Below, piece after piece: positions 34,404 through 45,700 of a stretch of DNA of 64,000 bases (positions within the stretch are counted from its first letter, which is position 1; each line of letters begins with the position of its first letter). Position numbers and translations under genes: made by a program. The notes under the pieces were generated by a model. It was not told the origin of the DNA and did no database searches. It saw only the letters and a program-made list of their open reading frames with translations. The stretch covers positions 1,550,001 through 1,614,000 of the forward strand of contig NZ_SWDE01000001.1 of NCBI RefSeq assembly GCF_013337185.1, given 5' to 3'. Origin of the DNA: Serratia proteamaculans (lineage in GTDB: Bacteria > Pseudomonadota > Gammaproteobacteria > Enterobacterales > Enterobacteriaceae).

Positions 34404-34871
34404 GTGATCTATAACACTCTGTTTAACCCACGCTACGGCCGTGGGCTGTCACCGAAACTGAATGAAACCCTCACCGCCCTTCGTCAATACGATCTGCCTG
34501 AGTTGGCACTGGGGCGGCATGAGATTGACGGTGAAAAGATTTTTATGGAAGTGATGACGCTCACTACCGGATCGACGGAAACCCGGCGTGCAAAGCTGCA
34601 TCAGGAATATGCCGAAATACATCTGCTAATCAGTGGTGAAGAGCGAATTGATTACGGCATGCTGGGTGACTGGCAAAGCGAATTACCCTATGACGAAGCC
34701 CGCGATCTGCAACTGTTGGATATCATCCGTCATCGCCAGACGCTGACGATGTTCCCGGGCATGTACGCCATATTTTTCCCTCATGAACCGCATCAGGTCG
34801 GATGCCAGTTGAATGCACCGATGTTGATCAAAAAAGCGGTGGTTAGAATACATTACACCCTGTTGCTGTGA
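34404..34871 (+). CDS. YhcH/YjgK/YiaL-family cupin-like protein
   Basis: This 155-residue DUF386 protein begins at GTG 34404, preceded by TGGAGAA. Family features are the HQEYAEIHLLISGEERI metal-site segment and the late FPHEPHQVG. Relatives include EbgC and YhcH, linked to sialic acid or glycoside use; the function here is unknown. Longer in-frame starts (to 34278) read through the rhtA terminator region. It is inserted between rhtA and dps relative to E. coli. Confidence 0.85.
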   Translation: MIYNTLFNPRYGRGLSPKLNETLTALRQYDLPELALGRHEIDGEKIFMEVMTLTTGSTETRRAKLHQEYAEIHLLISGEERIDYGMLGDWQSELPYDEARDLQLLDIIRHRQTLTMFPGMYAIFFPHEPHQVGCQLNAPMLIKKAVVRIHYTLLL

Positions 34872-35233
34872 CCGGCGAGCCGGTCGAGATGGCCGGCTTT
34901 CTCGTCGCTCTATTGATAGCTGCAAAACTGGAGTTCAAATTTTAAAGACCAGAACCATCCGAATAAAATAAAAGTAAACAGAGTGATAAATTTCATTTAT
35001 AAATTATTACACCCGCAAACAAATCGCAAATTAAAACAAATTAAAAACAATAAAATCAACATTTTAAATAAAAAATAATTTCACACGAGTTAACCTACCC
35101 TTATTATTCATCATTTTCAATTCGTTACTCCCTATTTATCCAATAGCCATTTTCGTCCTGCAAAAATTCATATCATTGCTATAATTAGTCCCGTACCAAA
35201 ATAGGACCAGGTTACAACAAGAGGAGATCTGAT
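34872..35233. promoter_or_regulatory. AT-rich dps promoter region
   Basis: These 362 bases are extremely AT-rich from about 34920 to 35150. A TATAAT -10 hexamer is at 35180-35185, about 50 bases before the dps start; no good -35 is seen, which suits activator- or stationary-phase-dependent (sigma-S, IHF) control known for dps. No gene is evident. Confidence 0.55.
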
Positions 35234-35737
35234 ATGAGTACCGCTAAACTGGTGAAAACGAAATCTTCTGAACTGCTTTACACCCGCAATGACATGGACG
35301 AAAAAACCAAGCTGGACGCCATCAAGGCGCTGAACCGTCAGGTTATCCAGTTTATCGATCTGTCGCTGATTACCAAACAAGCCCACTGGAACATGCGCGG
35401 CGCCAACTTTATTGCCGTTCATGAAATGCTGGACGGGTTCCGTACGGCCATCATCGATCATCAGGATACTTTTGCTGAACGCATCGTACAGTTGGGCGGC
35501 GTCGCCTTGGGTACGGTACAGGTCGTGAACGACAAGACCCCGCTGAAAAGCTATCCGACCAATATCCACAGCGTGCAGGAACATCTGAAAGCGCTGGCCG
35601 ATCGTTACGGTGCGGTGGCCAATGACATTCGCAAGGCCATTACTGAAGTAGCGGATGAAGATACCGCGGATATGTTCACCGCAGCATCCCGCGATCTGGA
35701 CAAGTTCCTGTGGTTTATCGAGTCCAACATCGAATAA
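35234..35737 (+). CDS. dps: DNA-protecting ferritin-like protein Dps
   Basis: The 167 residues match E. coli Dps (167). The Lys-rich N-tail ([15 protein letters not shown]) binds DNA. The ferroxidase motif is at KQAHWNMRG...HEMLDGF and [10 protein letters not shown]. The dodecamer stores iron while consuming peroxide. ATG at 35234 has an AGAGGAGA site. It lies in conserved order before ybiI-glnHPQ. Confidence 0.97.
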
Positions 35738-35780
35738 ACCCGATAGTACCGTTCAAAACGGCCCGCATCGCGGGACTAAG

Positions 35781-35816
35781 CAGGCTGAGGGCTTTCGCCC
35801 CGGCCTGTTTTTCTTT
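35781..35816 (+). terminator. dps terminator
   Basis: CAGGC-TGA-GGGC-TTTC-GCCC-CG-GCCTG forms an interrupted stem and is followed by TTTTTCTTTTT. Confidence 0.85.
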
Positions 35817-35896
35817 TTACGCAGCTTGAATTGCTCAAAAAACCGCCCATAGTAGATAAAACAGGCAATGGGCAGCATCACAAAAGTGAGGTGACT

Positions 35897-36163
35897 ATGG
35901 CAAGCGGATGGGCGGCGGAAGGCGCCGTGCAGGATCAAATCGACTCCACCGTGGATGACGCCGTACAGCGTGCCAGACAGGCGCTGGGCCGGGGCGAAAG
36001 TGAGCATTATTGCCAGGAATGCGGAGAAGAAATTCCTTTAGCCCGTCGGCAAGCGCTGAAAGGCGTGCGCTATTGTCTGGCCTGCCAAACCGAGCTGGAT
36101 AAAAAACAGGCGGCGAGTAGCTTATTTAACCGCCGCGGCAGCAAAGACAGCCAGCTGCGTTAA
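35897..36163 (+). CDS. ybiI: DksA/TraR-type zinc-finger protein YbiI
   Basis: This 88-residue protein begins MASGWAAEG, as in E. coli YbiI. It has a four-cysteine zinc finger (CQECG ... CLACQ). Short DksA-like proteins of this kind may bind the RNA polymerase secondary channel, but a function is not established. ATG at 35897 has GTGAGG. In E. coli ybiI lies several genes away in the same neighbourhood. Confidence 0.88.
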   Translation: MASGWAAEGAVQDQIDSTVDDAVQRARQALGRGESEHYCQECGEEIPLARRQALKGVRYCLACQTELDKKQAASSLFNRRGSKDSQLR

Positions 36164-36315
36164 GCTCATAGGTGCCAGGCACCGCCTAAACTGAACACTC
36201 CTGCACCAAATGCAACAGCCTTGCGACACAAAAGTTAGAGTTAGTTATCAGTATTGAAGCGAAATGGTTAACTATCGGTTGTTTCAGCGCCATTATTTGG
36301 TTAATGATAGACCCC

Positions 36316-36366
36316 TGCACCAACAGGCACCCCAAAGCACCATTTTGGGGCCTCAATTTGGTGCAT
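36316..36366 (+). promoter_or_regulatory. NtrC-type activator sites upstream of glnH
   Basis: GCACCATTTTGGGGC (36337-36351) fits GCACY-N5-RGTGC with one mismatch. Additional half-sites are TGCACCA (36316-36322) and TTTGGTGCAT (36357-36366). They lie about 70-120 bases upstream of the sigma-54 promoter, as enhancer sites do. Confidence 0.65.
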
Positions 36367-36436
36367 GAAAATAATAATTCGATCTTCAAACACAACATCA
36401 CAGCATAACTCTTTGTTTTTATAGTAGTTGAAAACA

Positions 36437-36452
36437 TGGCACGATTCTTTCA
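36437..36452 (+). promoter_or_regulatory. sigma-54 promoter of glnHPQ
   Basis: TGGCACGATTCTTTCA has a consensus -24 element (TGGCACG) and an imperfect -12 (TTTCA in place of TTGCA). From memory it matches the weak -12 of E. coli glnHp2. It predicts nitrogen-limitation control by NtrC. Confidence 0.75.
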
Positions 36453-36511
36453 TGGCACCAACTGCAATATAAAAAATGGGTAATCCGCAACCTGTACAGG
36501 AAATTCCTCTC

Positions 36512-37255
36512 ATGAAGTCAATTTTTAAAGTCTCCCTGGCCGCCCTTTCGCTGGCCTTTGCCGTAAGCTCCCACGCAGCAGACAAACTGGTCGTCGCCAC
36601 CGACACCGCATTCGTGCCTTTTGAGTTCAAACAAGGCGATAAATACGTTGGCTTCGATATCGACCTTTGGGCCGCCATCGCCAAAGAACTGAAACTGGAT
36701 TACACCCTGAAACCAATGGACTTCAGCGGTATCATCCCGGCACTGCAAACCAAAAATATCGATCTGGCGCTGGCCGGTATTACCATTACCGAAGAACGTA
36801 AAAAAGCTATCGAATTCTCCGACGGCTACTACAAAAGCGGCCTGCTGGTGATGGTGAATGCCAACGACAACAGCATCAAGGGCATTGACGACCTGAACGG
36901 TAAAGTGGTGGCGGTGAAGAGCGGCACCGGTTCCGTTGATTACGCCAAACAACACATCAAAACCAAAGACCTGCGTCAGTTCCCGAACATCGATAACGCC
37001 TATATGGAACTGGGCACCAAGCGCGCCGACGCAGTGCTGCACGACACGCCAAATATCCTGTACTTCATCAAAACTGCCGGCGCAGGCAAGTTCAAAACCG
37101 TCGGTGAATCACTGGAAGCTCAGCAATACGGCATCGCCTTCCCGAAAGGCAGTGATGAGCTGCGCGTGAAGGTCAATGGCGCGCTGAAAACGCTGCGCGA
37201 CAACGGCACCTATAACGAAATCTACAAAAAATGGTTCGGTACCGAACCTAAATAA
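36512..37255 (+). CDS. glnH: glutamine ABC transporter periplasmic binding protein GlnH
   Basis: This 247-residue precursor has a signal peptide ending AVSSHA. The family 3 binding-protein motif begins [14 protein letters not shown] and a C-terminal [11 protein letters not shown] follows. It captures glutamine for GlnPQ. ATG at 36512 has AGGAAAT. Confidence 0.97.
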   Translation: MKSIFKVSLAALSLAFAVSSHAADKLVVATDTAFVPFEFKQGDKYVGFDIDLWAAIAKELKLDYTLKPMDFSGIIPALQTKNIDLALAGITITEERKKAIEFSDGYYKSGLLVMVNANDNSIKGIDDLNGKVVAVKSGTGSVDYAKQHIKTKDLRQFPNIDNAYMELGTKRADAVLHDTPNILYFIKTAGAGKFKTVGESLEAQQYGIAFPKGSDELRVKVNGALKTLRDNGTYNEIYKKWFGTEPK

Positions 37256-37360
37256 CGGATGAAGTCAGTCACTGATTCACTTGAGCACAGGGGTGGTGTC
37301 TTAGCCCCTGCGCTTTGTTGTATCTGATTCCCACATTTGGGAACACCGGGAGAAAACACC

Positions 37361-38020
37361 ATGCAGTTCGACTGGAGCGCCATCTGGCCCGCCATCCCCA
37401 TTCTGTTAGAAGGCGCCAAAATGACCCTGTGGATTTCGGTCCTCGGTCTGATTGGCGGCCTGATCATTGGCCTGGTTGCCGGCTTTGCCCGTACCTACGG
37501 CGGTTGGATTGCCAACCACGTGGCTCTGGTATTCATTGAAGTTATCCGCGGTACGCCAATCGTGGTGCAGGTGATGTTTATCTACTTCGCCCTGCCGATG
37601 GCGTTCAGCGATTTACGCATCGATCCTTTCAGCGCGGCAGTGGTCACCATTATGATCAACTCCGGGGCCTATATTGCGGAAATCACCCGTGGTGCCGTGC
37701 TGTCGATTCATAGCGGTTTCCGTGAGGCCGGCCTGGCATTGGGCCTGTCGCGCCGCGAAACCATCCGCTATGTCATCATGCCGCTGGCGCTGCGCCGCAT
37801 GCTGCCGCCGTTGGGTAACCAGTGGATCATCAGCATTAAAGACACCTCGCTGTTTATCGTGATCGGCGTGGCGGAACTGACCCGTCAGGGTCAAGAGATT
37901 ATTGCCGGTAACTTCCGCGCGCTGGAAATCTGGAGCGCCGTGGCAGTTATTTATCTGATTATTACCCTGGTGCTGAGCTTCGTGCTGCGTCGTCTGGAAA
38001 GAAGGATGAAAATCCTGTGA
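37361..38020 (+). CDS. glnP: glutamine ABC transporter permease GlnP
   Basis: The 219 residues form a five-segment inner-membrane permease. The EAA-loop region is [27 protein letters not shown] at 37361 has GGGAGAA; eight upstream in-frame codons are non-family. It overlaps glnQ by four bases (GTGA). Confidence 0.97.
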   Translation: MQFDWSAIWPAIPILLEGAKMTLWISVLGLIGGLIIGLVAGFARTYGGWIANHVALVFIEVIRGTPIVVQVMFIYFALPMAFSDLRIDPFSAAVVTIMINSGAYIAEITRGAVLSIHSGFREAGLALGLSRRETIRYVIMPLALRRMLPPLGNQWIISIKDTSLFIVIGVAELTRQGQEIIAGNFRALEIWSAVAVIYLIITLVLSFVLRRLERRMKIL

Positions 38021-38739
38021 TTGAATTTAAAAACGTCTCCAAGCACTTCGGGCAAACCCAGGTGCTGCACAACATCGACCTGAAAATTAACCAGGGTGAA
38101 GTGGTGGTGATTATCGGGCCTTCCGGCTCCGGCAAATCTACGCTGCTGCGCTGTATCAACAAACTGGAAGAGATCACCAGCGGCGATCTGATCGTCGATG
38201 GCCTGAAAGCTAACGATCCCAAGGTTGACGATCGGTTGATTCGCCAGGAAGCCGGCATGGTGTTCCAACAGTTCTACCTGTTCCCACACCTGACCGCGTT
38301 GGAAAACGTCGCCTTTGGACCTATTCGCGTGCGCGGGCTGAAAAAGTCGGATGCGGAAAAGCTGGCTCGTGACCTGCTGGCCAAAGTTGGCCTGGCAGAG
38401 CGTGCGCACCACTATCCTTCAGAGCTTTCCGGCGGCCAGCAACAGCGAGTGGCTATCGCCCGTGCGCTGGCGGTGAAGCCGAAAATGATGCTGTTCGATG
38501 AGCCTACTTCGGCGCTTGACCCGGAACTGCGCCATGAAGTGCTGAAGGTCATGCAGGACCTGGCGGAAGAAGGCATGACCATGGTGATCGTCACCCACGA
38601 AGTCGGCTTTGCCGAAAAAGTGGCGTCACGGCTGATCTTTATTGATAAGGGACGGATTGCGGAAGATGGCAACCCTCACGAGTTGATCAACAACCCGCCA
38701 AGCCCTCGTTTGAAAGAGTTCCTGCAGCACGTTTCCTGA
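38017..38739 (+). CDS. glnQ: glutamine ABC transporter ATPase GlnQ
   Basis: This 240-residue ABC ATPase has Walker [10 protein letters not shown], signature LSGGQQQR and Walker [12 protein letters not shown]. It powers GlnHP uptake. It starts with GTG overlapping the glnP stop. Confidence 0.97.
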   Translation: MIEFKNVSKHFGQTQVLHNIDLKINQGEVVVIIGPSGSGKSTLLRCINKLEEITSGDLIVDGLKANDPKVDDRLIRQEAGMVFQQFYLFPHLTALENVAFGPIRVRGLKKSDAEKLARDLLAKVGLAERAHHYPSELSGGQQQRVAIARALAVKPKMMLFDEPTSALDPELRHEVLKVMQDLAEEGMTMVIVTHEVGFAEKVASRLIFIDKGRIAEDGNPHELINNPPSPRLKEFLQHVS

Positions 38740-38751
38740 TTTATCCTGTTC

Positions 38752-38787
38752 AACGGCGGGCGTACTCAGCGCCCGCCGTTTCTATTT
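38752..38787 (+). terminator. glnHPQ terminator
   Basis: AACGGCGGGCG and CGCCCGCCGTT form an 11-base stem with a TACTCAG loop, then TCTATTT. Confidence 0.85.
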
Positions 38788-38893
38788 AGCACGCGTTCCC
38801 ACTCCCTGCCTCGCATCATTTCCTACTATATTGCTTGTTTTTATTAACATTTGTCTTTAATCCGCCGATTTACAGAGCCCCAAGAGAGGATAA

Positions 38894-41104
38894 ATGCCCG
38901 CAACCGCATGCTCCCGATTAGGTTCTCATCTGCGAGAACGCTGGTTCCCCCTATTACTGCTGCTGATAGCCTGCACTGTTTCCCCGTTGGCGATGGCGCA
39001 ACCCGCACAGACAGCCGCTTCCGCTGACCAAAACCAACAGCAAAAAGCCTCTTACGCCGCACTGGCGGATATTCTGCAAGACGACAAGGCCCGTGCCGCG
39101 CTGATCGACCACCTCAGACAGGCAGCAGATGAATCTGCCAAAACCCCACCGAAAACAGAAACGTCAGAAACGCCCGAGTCGCTGAGTGACAATCTGAGCA
39201 ATCTGGCACAAGGGGGTATCAGCAGCGTTAATCAAAGGCTGAGCTCGCTGCAAAAGCTGATCGACTCGGGGCCAAAACGCAGTTTTAATCCCGACAGCTT
39301 TTTCCGCGCACTGGGCTACTTTCTGCTGACGGTGGTGGTGACCTTTGCCCTCTTCCATCTGATCCGTCGGCTGATCCGCCCGCTGTATACACGCATGGGC
39401 AACTGGGGACATAACGCCAAACTGCAGCAGGGGCCATGGTATAAACTGCCGACGGCTATCCTTGGTGCTTTCGCCGTCGATCTGCTGGTACTGCTGCTGG
39501 CGCTGGCGGCGGGCAACCTGTTTGCGCGCCATGTGAATGCCGACAGCGCGACCATTCTGCGTTTGCAAACCCTGTTTCTTAGCGCCTTTGCGGTTATCGA
39601 GTTCTTCAAGGCGGTACTGCGGCTGATCTTTGCGCCCAACTTCGATTATCTGCGCCCCTTCCCGTTTAGCGATGCCAGCGCCCACTACTGGAACCAGCGT
39701 CTCGCCTGGCTAAGCGGCCTGATTGGCTACGGCCTGATGGTGGTGGTGCCGGTAGTGGCGACGCAAATCAGCTATCCGGCTGCGGCTGCGGCCAATCTGA
39801 TAATCATGCTGGCTCTGACGCTGTATGCAGTGGCTTTGATCCTGCGTAACCGCAAACCGATACAACGGCAAATAAACCTGCTGGCCGAACGCTCCATGGC
39901 GTTTTTCAGCATTATTTTGCGCGGTCTGGGTCACGTCTGGCACCTGCTGGCGATCGCCTATTTCCTGGTGCTATTTACGCTGTCGCAGTTTGAAATCGGC
40001 AACAGCCTGCGCTTTATGATGACCGCGACGGTGAAAAGCCTTGTGGTCGTTGGCCTCGGCGCCCTGCTTTCCGGCATGCTGACCCGCTGGATTTTCCGTC
40101 GTATCTCGCTGCCGGATGACGTCAACCGGCGCTACCCGATGCTGGAACGTCGCATTAACTCCTATATTCCCAATGGGCTGAAGATACTGCGAGTGATCGT
40201 AGTGTTGGCGGTGACGCTGCTGCTGTTTGACGCCTGGCATCTGATCAATTTGTACCAGTGGGCCGGCAGCGAAAACGGCGAGAAAATTATTGGCGGGCTG
40301 GTGCATATCCTGCTGATTGTGGTAATCGCGGTATTCAGCTGGACACTAATGGCCAGTATTATCGAACACCGCCTGGCATTGGAACTGAGCAACGGTATTC
40401 GCCCGAGCGCGCGTGAACGTACCTTATTGACGCTGTTTCGCAACGTACTGGCGATAGTGATCAGCACCATTACCATCATGATTGTACTGTCGCAGGTGGG
40501 GATTAACATTGCGCCCCTGCTGGCCGGTGCCGGCGCACTGGGGCTGGCCATCAGCTTTGGCGCGCAAACGCTGGTGAAAGACGTGATTACCGGCGTCTTC
40601 ATCCAGTTCGAAAACGGCATGAATACCGGCGAATATGTCACCGTCAGCGGCATTACCGGCACCGTGGAGCGCATGACCATCCGTTCAATCGGTCTCCGGG
40701 ACGACTACGGCGTGTATCACATCGTTCCCTTTTCTTCGATCACCACGCTGGCCAACTATGCGCGTGAATTTGGCGTTTACCGTGCCAATTACAGCGTTAG
40801 CCGCGACGAAGACATCGATCGTGTCCATGAGGTGCTGCATCAGGCCGTTGATGCATTGAAACAAGACGAGCAGGTGAAGCACTTTCTGGTCGGCGAACCG
40901 GTATTCAACGGCGTGGTCGCGCTGGGTGACCGTTCCTTCACCACTCGTGTCACCGTTCGCACTCAGGCGTTGAAACAGTGGGTGGTGCAGTACGCGCTCG
41001 ATCGTCTGGTAAAAATGCATTTTGACCAGGCCGATATCGCCATGCCACAACAGGCCATGCAGCTTTCTTATGCTCCTGGCTCAGAACCCCCGGCAGCAAA
41101 ATGA
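38894..41104 (+). CDS. ybiO: moderate-conductance mechanosensitive channel YbiO
   Basis: This 736-residue MscS-superfamily channel has a signal peptide, a periplasmic region with coiled parts, and many membrane segments. The MscS pore helix and beta domain are seen in GAGALGLAISFGAQTLVKDVITG and the later GTVERMTIRSIGLRD. It releases solutes on hypo-osmotic shock. It lies beside glnQ as in E. coli. Confidence 0.95.
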   Translation: MPATACSRLGSHLRERWFPLLLLLIACTVSPLAMAQPAQTAASADQNQQQKASYAALADILQDDKARAALIDHLRQAADESAKTPPKTETSETPESLSDNLSNLAQGGISSVNQRLSSLQKLIDSGPKRSFNPDSFFRALGYFLLTVVVTFALFHLIRRLIRPLYTRMGNWGHNAKLQQGPWYKLPTAILGAFAVDLLVLLLALAAGNLFARHVNADSATILRLQTLFLSAFAVIEFFKAVLRLIFAPNFDYLRPFPFSDASAHYWNQRLAWLSGLIGYGLMVVVPVVATQISYPAAAAANLIIMLALTLYAVALILRNRKPIQRQINLLAERSMAFFSIILRGLGHVWHLLAIAYFLVLFTLSQFEIGNSLRFMMTATVKSLVVVGLGALLSGMLTRWIFRRISLPDDVNRRYPMLERRINSYIPNGLKILRVIVVLAVTLLLFDAWHLINLYQWAGSENGEKIIGGLVHILLIVVIAVFSWTLMASIIEHRLALELSNGIRPSARERTLLTLFRNVLAIVISTITIMIVLSQVGINIAPLLAGAGALGLAISFGAQTLVKDVITGVFIQFENGMNTGEYVTVSGITGTVERMTIRSIGLRDDYGVYHIVPFSSITTLANYAREFGVYRANYSVSRDEDIDRVHEVLHQAVDALKQDEQVKHFLVGEPVFNGVVALGDRSFTTRVTVRTQALKQWVVQYALDRLVKMHFDQADIAMPQQAMQLSYAPGSEPPAAK

Positions 41105-41116
41105 GTTGAGAGGAAA

Positions 41117-41149
41117 TGACGCTAACCCTGGCCATCGGGGTTAGCGTCA
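41117..41149. terminator. hairpin after ybiO
   Basis: TGACGCTAACCC (41117-41128) and GGGTTAGCGTCA (41138-41149) are exact complements. No T tract follows on either strand, so termination strength is uncertain. It lies between convergent ybiO and the chemoreceptor gene. Confidence 0.55.
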
Positions 41150-41182
41150 CCGGCCTCAGTGCAGCGCTTCTGGCTGTTTTAC

Positions 41183-42460
41183 CTAGGCAAATGTCTGCAT
41201 CAGTTTCACCACATCCTGCATGCCCACATTCACCTGATTGATCACCTCACCGGCATCATGTGTCAGGGCAACGCCACCGCCCGCTTGCTCCACGCAGACC
41301 GCCATTCCGGCAATCGCTGCCGCCACGCCCTGTTGAATCGCTTTGGTAATCCTCTCGATTTCCGTCGCCGCCTGGCGGGACTGTTCTGCCAAAGTGCGTA
41401 CTTCGTTGGCGACCACGGCAAAACCGCGCCCGTGCTCCCCCGCGTGTGCGGCCTCAATAGAAGCATTGATAGCCAGCAAATTGGTTTGTGAGGCAATTTT
41501 ACGGATCGCCTCCACCATGGTGCCAATTTGCTGTGACCCATTGCCCAGTTCGCTGACCACGGCAGAAGTATCGCGCGCAGCCGCTTCCACCTGCTGCATG
41601 CCCGCCACCGCCTGCTGCACGATCACCGCCCCCTGCGCCGCGGTTCTGTCGGTATCCAGAGAAAGGTGATGTGCGTTGCGAACCATCTGTTCCTCGTGCT
41701 GCTGCTGGATCATCAGTTGGGTAATGTCCTGAGCGATTTTCACCACCTTCACCAAGCGCCGATCCTCGTCAAGGATCGGGTTATAGCTGGCCTCCAGCCA
41801 CACCCGCTCCCCGCGTCGGTTCACACGTTCGAAACGCCCGGTAATAAACTCACCGCGTGCCAAACGCTGCCAATGCTGGCGGTAATCGTCAGAGGCGGCA
41901 AATTCTGGCGGGCAAAGCACTGCATGCGACTGCCCGCGCGCTTCCTCCAGCCGATAGCCCATCAAGTTCAACATATTGTCATTGGCATCGAGGATCTTTC
42001 CCTGTGCGTTGAAAGTGATCATCGCCATGGATCGATTTAACGCTGCCAATAAACTCTGATGTTCCTGCGCCTGGGTAATACGTTCGGTCACCACGCTGGC
42101 GATCTTGACGATCTCCATCACCCGCCCCTGCTTGTTCAATACCGGAGTGTAGGTCCCCTGCAGCCACACCACTTCACCGTCTTTGCGAATGCGTTTGATA
42201 TTGTCTGTAATCGATTTGCCCTGATTTAACCTATCCCAGTGTTTGCGATAGGCCGCGCTCGCGGCATATTGCGAATCGCAAAAAATAGCGTGATGTTGAC
42301 CGAGCACTTCATGTCGCTGGAATCCCATGGTTTGTAAAAATAGATCATTGGCGCGCAGCACGGTGCCATCGGGTTTAAATACAATCATGGCAACGGCATT
42401 TTCTATTGCGTTCAATTCCGCGCGGCTGTGGGTATTTAACTGACTGAATCGTAACAGCAT
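41183..42460 (-). CDS. soluble PAS-PAS methyl-accepting chemoreceptor, BdlA-like
   Basis: The 425 residues have two PAS domains (about 15-130 and 135-255), each with a PAC-type end ([12 protein letters not shown] and [12 protein letters not shown]). A short MCP signalling tip follows ([24 protein letters not shown], near 320). There are no membrane segments. The layout and length match BdlA of Pseudomonas aeruginosa (417 residues, from memory), which controls biofilm dispersal; the cytoplasmic location and energy/redox sensing are inferred. It sits next to the S-layer-like gene on the same strand. Confidence 0.85.
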   Translation of the reverse strand: MLLRFSQLNTHSRAELNAIENAVAMIVFKPDGTVLRANDLFLQTMGFQRHEVLGQHHAIFCDSQYAASAAYRKHWDRLNQGKSITDNIKRIRKDGEVVWLQGTYTPVLNKQGRVMEIVKIASVVTERITQAQEHQSLLAALNRSMAMITFNAQGKILDANDNMLNLMGYRLEEARGQSHAVLCPPEFAASDDYRQHWQRLARGEFITGRFERVNRRGERVWLEASYNPILDEDRRLVKVVKIAQDITQLMIQQQHEEQMVRNAHHLSLDTDRTAAQGAVIVQQAVAGMQQVEAAARDTSAVVSELGNGSQQIGTMVEAIRKIASQTNLLAINASIEAAHAGEHGRGFAVVANEVRTLAEQSRQAATEIERITKAIQQGVAAAIAGMAVCVEQAGGGVALTHDAGEVINQVNVGMQDVVKLMQTFA

Positions 42461-42782
42461 AGGGTAAAAATCCTTCTGGCAGATGATTTAGCGGACCAAG
42501 GCTTCTCATTTTATTTTTACGCACGCCGCGCCCACACGCAGACGTGCATCCCCAGAGAAACAGGCAGGCCTTATTCTCCAGACAGATAATGCTAACCGGG
42601 ATAAATATATAAATTTAGCAAGGTGACTATTATTTTTTAAATAAATGATTAAATCAGGATTTTTATTATTGATAACCGCATTGAGAATAACGCAAGTTGA
42701 AGAAATTGAAAGGAAAACGAAAATTATAATTGGCGCCGGTTAAATAACCGGCGCCTGCGGACATAAATACGACAGCTAAAAC
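42461..42782. other. intergenic region between SlaA-like and chemoreceptor genes
   Basis: These 322 bases hold the AT-rich promoter of the chemoreceptor (about 42590-42720) and a hairpin that ends the SlaA-like gene. No ORF is supported. Confidence 0.5.
42732..42755. terminator. terminator of the SlaA-like gene
   Basis: GGCGCCGGTTA and TAACCGGCGCC are exact 11-base complements around AA. On the minus strand AATTATAATTTT follows. Confidence 0.7.
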
Positions 42783-45700
42783 TCAGGCAACCAGTGATTC
42801 CTCCATGGATGCCGTAGCGGTAATAGTAACTTCCGGTGGGAGATAGCGCAGTTCACTGAGCAGCATCTGGTGATCCTGGCCCAACAGCAGGATCACACTG
42901 TCAGCAGCATCCAGCCGGTGATCGTCGTTATTGTCGACAATAATATAACTGCTGTTTTGATCGGCCAATACGCTGCTCACCCCCACCTTGGCGCTGAGAG
43001 CCCCCGGTTTGCCCAGATCCAGCAGTGCCGCCAGCAGTTGGCTGGCGCTCCCCATCTGTTCATCCCCCAGCACACCAATCCGGGCTTCAATATTTTGGCC
43101 ATCGCTGGTGCCGTAATCCGCCAATGAACGACCTCCGGCATCATGGGATAAACGCACGCCAGACAAAACGTCAGTAATACTGTCTTGCTGCAGTGAAAAA
43201 CCCTTGAGTGTGACGCCGGAAGCCGCCGTGCTTGATTGCAGAGTTACGCTGTTATGCCCTGCACCTGCGATTAGCGTGGTATCTCCCGTAATGTTGAACT
43301 GGTCATTACCCCCTCCACCTTTGACTAACAGTTGCTCACCTACCAGCCCCAATTCGGCCAATAACGGATCCAATTTGGCCTGGCTGGCACCGCTGAGCGG
43401 CAATAAATCCAGCATCTGGATCAGCGTACCGTTTCCGCTGCCGCCATGGGCCGAATTCAGAGTGAACGCATTACCGGCAAAGGCTGAAGCGTCAATCAGC
43501 CCCACATTGTGGTATCCCTCTTCCAGAGTCAGGTTAAAGCTCGCTCGCCCCGAAAGTACAATGTCATGCACCTGGTCATTACTGCCGGTCAACGTCAGTG
43601 CGCTGCGCCCCCAACCCGCTGCATTGATGGCAATCAGCTCCAGCGGGTTTTGACTGCCGTGAGAACCCAGTGCCAAAGACCCGACGTTTCCGCTGCCGGA
43701 AAATAATAGATCGACGCGGTGAGTGGCATTCGCCAGAAAATCGATTTCGAGCCGGCTGTCTGCCTGATCGCCCACGCTGCTTATTTCAAGCCGTGCAGCA
43801 TCCGCATTGGCGTTAATCACTTTGACATTATCCGCCCGATCGGAAAGCAACAGTCCCCCGCTACCCAGATCGTTCGCAGCCCGATCCTGGACGACATAGC
43901 CCCCCAGAGTGCCCTCTACCGTCGCATGGCCATTTAGTACGCCGTAATCAAAAACATGGGCTTCAGTCACCAGTTTTTCTGTCTTAATCCCACTCCAACT
44001 GACCTTATTCAGCGTCGCTTCAGCCTGACCGATATAACCGGCCATATCGAGCTGTTCAAAATGGCTGAAGTTGGCAGCGTTGCTGCTCACCGTGCTGACA
44101 CGCATTCCCCAAAGATCGAGTGTAGACGTGAGTTTAACGATCAGATTAGCAGACAGGATGTCCATGCCTGCACCACCGTCAGCTCGCAGCGCCCAACCTA
44201 CATGATTGGCCCCCCCGGTGGCGTTCCCGGCCCATAACAGGCTGTCATTTCCCTCACTCAGATTAAAATTCCCGCTGGCGGCAGCCACATCTGCCAGCGC
44301 CGTTAACTGTACCTGATCGCTACCGTAGGTACCGTCGAGAGTGACGTTGGCGTTATTTACGGTCACCGCCACGCCATATTTAACGTTCGGGTTATGATGC
44401 AACTGAATGGCCGCAGCCCCCTCCCCATTGATAGTCAAATAGGAAAGCTGGGAGGCATAGCTCAGATCCACAGAGACATCCTTATCTGCATTGAGGAAAA
44501 CCCGGAACAGTACGGCAGTTTCCGCATTGCTCAGCGAGTGTCCGACATGGGTGTTTACCGTCCCGTAAGCATTTCCACCCTCTTCGCTAGTGCCAAGCGA
44601 AGCCGTGGTTTTATAGGCCAGGCTTTGGCCAATCTCTCGGGCAAACGCCCATTGCTCACTCTGAGTCACTCCGCCAGTGACGTCGTTAGTCATCAGATCC
44701 TCAACTACCGCCTGCGTGATCACTCCCTTGTCGTCACCCAATGCCCGGTAATGCGCCAGTTGTTGCTCATCTGCGGCTTTGCCATGAACGGCCTGATACA
44801 CGTGTTGAATAAAAGCATCCCCCTGCAAATCACCAATCTGTCCCTGAAACTCGGGGGTTGCCAACAGGGCAGCGACCAACTCAGGATAACTCAGGGTGCC
44901 GGAGGCCAGGGTTTTGCTCCAGGTATCCAGTGAAGCGGCATCAATACTCCGTTCAGGAATAGCGCGAAACAGCGCTGCTACTTGTTCCAAATAAACCGCT
45001 GCAGGCAGCTCCCCCGATGGATATTGATAACCGGCATCATTGAAATGCTGCTGCGCAGCTTGATCTGCCGGTGCCACTTCGCCACGTAATTGCTCAATCA
45101 TGGCAACCAGCAGATCGCCACGCGTCGCCCCTCCCGCCAGTTGATTTTGATAATCGCTCAGTTCAGCCGCCGTTGGCGGGCGCTCAAAACCCTGTTCGAA
45201 CAACTGCAAAATAAAGTCGCCGTCCGAAAGATTATTGATTGGCAAGGTCTCTATTTTTTCCTGCGCCAGAACGCCCAGATCGCCCCCCTGATTAAGCTGA
45301 CGGCCATATGAATTGATTTCGTCAGCCAACCAAGGGGCTTTCAGTAGGTAGAACATGGCGATGGCATCACCGGCCCCTCCGACAGCATCATCGGCAACGG
45401 ACGGGAATAGCCCCTCGGCAATCCTTTGATCCAATGCGTCACGCTGCGCGAGGATAGCCGGATCGTCCCCCAGATAATTGAAAAGATCGATGACCACACT
45501 GGCGATCGCGCTATTGAAATGGCCCTGCATAAGCAGCTCGTTGATATAATCCGGATCGGGGTAGGCGTTATAAACCGAAAGGTAGACTGAGGTGAGAATA
45601 TCGTATTCGCTCTGGCCGTTCATCCAGTCGGCATCAGGCTGACTCATTAAAATACTGGCCATATAAGCCGGTGGCTGACTGCCGATATCAAATTGACTGT

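Noticed and set aside
36301-36684. Minus-strand frame across the glnH promoter
   Set aside because: It covers NtrC/sigma-54 elements and the glnH start; no coding features.
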